In this document: positions 6,642-8,990 of the stretch, piece by piece
How the letters are laid out: each line of letters begins with the position of its first letter
How positions within the stretch are numbered: the first letter of the stretch is position 1
Source of the DNA: Actinomycetota bacterium
Lineage (GTDB): Bacteria; Actinomycetota; Thermoleophilia; Solirubrobacterales; Thermoleophilaceae
Direction of reading: 5' to 3'
Length of the DNA stretch: 8,990 nt
Assembly (NCBI GenBank): GCA_005885165.1
Contig: VAXR01000185.1
Location: 1-8,990, forward strand
Program-made: the position numbers and the translations under genes
The notes under the pieces: model-generated
The model's database searches: none
What the model was told of the DNA's origin: nothing
The model's input: the letters and a program-made list of their open reading frames with translations, nothing else

Positions 6642-6698
6642 AGGTCCGGTCGCCGTCACTGGCTCCCGTGCGGAATCGCACAGGCGCCCACCGGACCT
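6642..6698. repeat. Nested inverted repeat (57 nt) in the convergent intergenic region
   Basis: An outer 9-bp stem pairs aggtccggt (6642-6650) with accggacct (6690-6698). Inside it, cgcc (6651-6654) can pair with ggcg (6683-6686), and gtgcg (6668-6672) with cgcac (6677-6681) around a 4-nt loop gaat. It can fold on either strand. Its place 78 nt past the hydrolase stop suits a bidirectional terminator or RNA 3' structure, but no U-tract follows. Confidence 0.5.
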
Positions 6699-6775
6699 GG
6701 CCGCAAATTGGGCCACTTATGCCGGCTATGACCGGCTCAACTGGTCCAACAACGACCTCGCGGCCCGACGCAGGT

Positions 6776-7696
6776 TCAGCGGACGGGTAACGACAGCGTG
6801 ACGCCCGAGAGCGTGAGCGAGGAGGCGCGGCTCGAGCGCGACACGTAGGGATCGTCGTCCTGGGCGAGCTCGATCCGCACCCGATCCCCCTTGCGGAAGC
6901 GCCAGGCGCCCCCGTTCAGGTCGAAGACCGCGGTCCCCGACTGCTTCACCAGCCGGATGCCGCCGCGGTCGATCATCACGGCGCTGCCGTCGGCGAGCAC
7001 CTCGTAAAGCCGGGCGTTCAACTCCAGTCCAGCGCCCGCGGTGCCCGCGTACGGGACCCGCACGCGGCTTCGCCCGATCGTGGTGACGCTCCGCCCCAGC
7101 GGCGCGAAATCGTAGGTGGCGACCCCCGGGCCGGCCGAAGAGCTCTCGACGGGACACGGATTCCCGCTGGGCGCGCCAGCGATCGGGTCCGAGCTCGCCG
7201 CGTGTGGGTTGGGCGCCGCGGTGCTCATGGTGACCTGCGTGCCGCCGGCGTGCAGCCGCAGCGTCCTCGGCGCGAGCTGGCCGAACCGGAGCGCCGTGAA
7301 CCGCTGCCCGGGCTCGTCCGCAGGGAAGCCGGGAGAGGGCGCCGCGGAGCAGGACTTGAGCGCGACCGTAACGTCGTCGCGGGGCACCGGCGCGTGCCGG
7401 TCGCCGGGCGGGCGCGCGAACCGATCGATGAAGCGATTGAGCCGGCTGGTTATGCCCGCGCGCCGAAGCTGCCGCGGTCTCGAGCCCAGATTACCGCCCG
7501 GATAGTCGGAGAGCCGGCAGACGTGCCGGTCGGCGCCGCACAGGTCGCCCCACTCCTTGGCCTTTCCCTGCGTGAAGTCGCCGACGTCGCCGTAGTACTC
7601 CTGCACCGGATACCGGCGAACCGCGGAGCGCAGCCGCGTGACCAGGTCCCGGTGCTCAACCTGCGAGAACAGGGGGCTCGTCAGCGAGCCCGTGCT
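6776..7696 (-). pseudogene. C-terminal part of S15/CocE-NonD hydrolase: end of catalytic domain plus PepX_C-like domain, out of frame with its N-terminus
   Basis: This frame continues the hydrolase started at 8817 after a break near 7680-7700. It begins with STGSLTSPLFSQVEHR, the strand and loop that normally carry the catalytic Asp, and goes on through VQEYYGDVGDF, then KAKEWGDLC and DRHVC. From about residue 110 onward it is a beta-rich C-terminal domain (FGQLAPRTLRLHAGGTQVTM ... ARLYEVLADGSAVMIDRGGI ... GDRVRIEL) typical of the Xaa-Pro dipeptidyl-peptidase C-terminal jelly-roll fold. The position usually Asp (in a GxxDxLF-type motif) reads Ser, and the position usually His (GDVGH) reads Asp. 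If the break is real, this part would be untranslated or made only from an internal start such as the GTG at 7606. Confidence 0.65.
7674..7691. repeat. Perfect hairpin at the S15 hydrolase frame break
   Basis: gggctcg, loop tcag, then cgagccc form a 7-bp perfect stem with a 4-nt loop. The premature TGA of the N-terminal frame (7683-7681) falls in the loop. It marks the point where the reading frame changes. Confidence 0.7.
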
Positions 7697-8817
7697 AAGA
7701 AGCCGTTCTGGTAGTAGGGCGAGCTGTCGCGCAGCACCTGCCCGAGTACGGAGCTGAAGAGACCGGCGCAGAGCGGGTTCGTCTCGTACGGGTCGGTCGA
7801 CTGCAGGCAGGCCGCAGCGCCCCCGATCGAGGACGGGAAAGTCGTGTGGTCGAACTCCGGCGGAATGCCGGTCACGCCCGTCGCGTAGAGAGCGCCGACC
7901 ACGGACCGGCGCGGGAAGCCGAAGGGGCTCAGGTCGGAGGGGTGTGCGGGATCGGTGGGCGGAAGCCCGTCGCGCGTGTGCGTCCCGTTCGGGATCAGCG
8001 AGTAGGCGAGGTCGCCCCAGCCGTACTTCGGCGCAGCCGCCGCAAGCCGCATTCGCAGCTTCGGATGCCCGGCGGTCGCGCAGCCCCAGGCCGGATCGGT
8101 CAGGGCGAGCCAGGAGAGCCCGCCGCCGTATGAGCTGCCGCTGACCACGACGCGGCTCGGGTTGACGTGGAACGCCGGCTGGGCGGCGACCTGGCAGGCG
8201 AGGTCCTGGAAGTCGTTCACCTCGTAGCGCCGGGAGTCGAGTTGCATCTGGCCGGTCGAGCCGTCGCCCGACCCGTTCACGAAGCCCCGCGAGGTGTAGG
8301 TGAGGACGACGTAGCCCCGCGCCGCGAACCAGGCGCTGTTGTAGTGCCAGAGCTCGCCCGAGGCGTCGACCGTCTTCGCTTCGAAGTTCCGCTTGTCGCC
8401 ACTGCAGCAGGTGTGCACCAGGACGATCAGCGGGTAGCCGCCGCGCGGCGGCGGCCAGAGCGATCGCGCCGGGAGCGTGACGTCGGCGTCGAGGCCGAGG
8501 TACCCGGCGCTGTCGGCGCCGCTGCCCGGCTCCGGCGGTGCCTTCCGCGGCAGGCCGGCGTAGCCGTCGTAGCGCTCGGGAACGGGCAGCGCGTCGACGG
8601 CGCCCGTGTTCGGCGTGGTGCCGCCCGCATGGGGAACGCCGTCGTCGCAGAAGACGATCGGCAGCCGCACGCCGTTCGCGAGGCTCCCGTCGGCCGCGTC
8701 CTGGCGGGCGCAGGAGGACCGGAGCGTCTGCATGCCGGCGTCCGCTGGAGCCGCTGCGGTGAGCGGCGCGCCCACCGAGCACGCCAGCGCGGTTGCGAGT
8801 GCGGCGCGGCGGGTCAT
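7681..8817 (-). CDS. N-terminal part of secreted S15/CocE-NonD family alpha/beta hydrolase, prematurely stopped
   Basis: A 378-residue reading from ATG 8817. Residues 1-27 are a signal peptide (MTRRAALATALAC ... ADA) with paired Arg at 3-4, so Sec or possibly Tat export. Residues about 105-378 are an alpha/beta-hydrolase core: GYPLIVLVHTCCSGDKRNF (126-145, oxyanion region), WFAARGYVVLTYTSRGF, a YEVNDFQDLACQVA helix, and the nucleophile elbow G227-S228-S229-Y230-G231 with S229 as nucleophile. Many Cys residues suit an exported protein. The frame ends at LARAR and stop 7681 instead of running into the Asp/His part of the triad, which lies in the next frame. Full length would be about 680 residues. 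Family members are acyl-ester hydrolases or X-Pro dipeptidyl peptidases; the substrate is unknown here. The start overlaps the stop of the upstream TetR gene by ATGA, so translation is coupled. Confidence 0.75.
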   Translation of the reverse strand: MTRRAALATALACSVGAPLTAAAPADAGMQTLRSSCARQDAADGSLANGVRLPIVFCDDGVPHAGGTTPNTGAVDALPVPERYDGYAGLPRKAPPEPGSGADSAGYLGLDADVTLPARSLWPPPRGGYPLIVLVHTCCSGDKRNFEAKTVDASGELWHYNSAWFAARGYVVLTYTSRGFVNGSGDGSTGQMQLDSRRYEVNDFQDLACQVAAQPAFHVNPSRVVVSGSSYGGGLSWLALTDPAWGCATAGHPKLRMRLAAAAPKYGWGDLAYSLIPNGTHTRDGLPPTDPAHPSDLSPFGFPRRSVVGALYATGVTGIPPEFDHTTFPSSIGGAAACLQSTDPYETNPLCAGLFSSVLGQVLRDSSPYYQNGFLARAR

Positions 8818-8990
8818 TCCGCCACGCGCTCGCGCGCCAGCGCGTCGACCATCAGCTCAGCCGTCTCGAGGAAGGCGGTCACGTCGGCGCCCGGCTCCCA
8901 GGCCTGCTGAAGAATGAAGCCCTGGAAGAGCGCGAGCATCACGCGCCCGACAGCGTCCGGATCGAGATCATCCGCGAGCTCGCCGCTCTC
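8814..8990 (-). CDS. TetR-family transcriptional regulator, C-terminal 58 residues only (N-terminus beyond window)
   Basis: The minus-strand frame open at the window edge ends at TGA 8816-8814. The visible residues (ESGELADDLDPDAVGRVMLA, then LFQGFILQQAWEPGADV, then FLETAELMVDALARERVAE) form two or three amphipathic helices. They match the C-terminal ligand-binding/dimerisation region of TetR regulators, with the common D-L-D-P-x-A-V ... G-F-x-L-Q pattern. The DNA-binding HTH would lie beyond the window. The stop overlaps the hydrolase ATG by four bases, so the two genes are in one operon. The regulator probably controls this operon; its ligand cannot be judged. Confidence 0.7.
   Translation of the reverse strand, partial: ESGELADDLDPDAVGRVMLALFQGFILQQAWEPGADVTAFLETAELMVDALARERVAE

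Larger units (their letters stand above)
6444..6775. other. Convergent intergenic region, 332 bp, no convincing gene
   Basis: It lies between the stops of the ferritin-like gene (plus) and the S15 hydrolase (minus). It holds the ferritin terminator at 6461-6478, a ccccgcgggg palindrome at 6555-6564, and a nested inverted repeat at 6642-6698. No tRNA T-loop motif and no start codon with a ribosome binding site were found. The stretch 6699-6775 is less GC-biased than the rest. Confidence 0.6.

Noticed and set aside
5664..6716. 350-codon minus-strand open frame opposite the SDR and ferritin-like genes
   Set aside because: Antisense shadow. The plus strand has complete catalytic and metal-ligand motifs and a strong ribosome binding site.
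6690..6790. Protein-like plus-strand reading (…NWATYAGYDRLNWSNNDLAA…) in the convergent gap
   Set aside because: It is short, has no start codon with a ribosome binding site, and ends inside the hydrolase 3' end. A degraded gene fragment is possible but cannot be supported.

Overview
The window is GC-rich with very strong third-position GC bias. Together with a fused PafBC-type WYL regulator, TAGGGT-like -10 elements and several genes without Shine-Dalgarno sites, this suggests an actinobacterium, most likely a Thermoleophilia/Solirubrobacterales-type lineage. That placement is inferred from gene content. No rRNA, tRNA, CRISPR array, transposase, integrase or phage gene was seen.

Layout. (1) 1-1857, minus: a secreted protein made almost wholly of 48-55 residue blade repeats (delta-60/DUF5122-like beta-propeller); its C-terminus lies beyond the window edge. 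(2) 1940-3987, minus: a fused PafBC-like transcription activator with two wHTH-WYL-WCX modules in one polypeptide. As sequenced, the reading frame breaks near 3200-3230, inside the first WCX domain. (3) 4089-5120, minus: a YhaM-like OB-fold/HD-domain nuclease, separated from pafBC by a strong GC hairpin. (4) 5189-5881, plus: a short-chain dehydrogenase, divergent from the nuclease gene across a 68-bp promoter region. (5) 5934-6443, plus: a ferritin-like diiron protein with a good ribosome binding site, followed by a hairpin terminator. (6) 6444-6775: a convergent intergenic region holding that terminator and a nested inverted repeat. (7) 6776-8817, minus: a secreted S15/CocE-NonD alpha/beta hydrolase with a PepX_C-like C-terminal domain, broken by a frameshift near 7680-7700. 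(8) 8814-8990, minus: the C-terminal end of a TetR-family regulator whose stop overlaps the hydrolase start (ATGA).

The gene set looks like ordinary chromosomal housekeeping and stress genes with an exported surface/secreted component; I do not see a new defence or mobile system. The most useful observations are structural. Two genes are broken, and each break lies on a short inverted repeat with family-expected residues apparently missing, which could be real deletions or consensus errors. The hydrolase also seems to lack the Asp and His of its triad. Three genes share the same leaderless-promoter geometry (TANNNT, then 8-9 nt, then the start codon). The propeller repeats show an internal self-similarity displaced by 780 bp.
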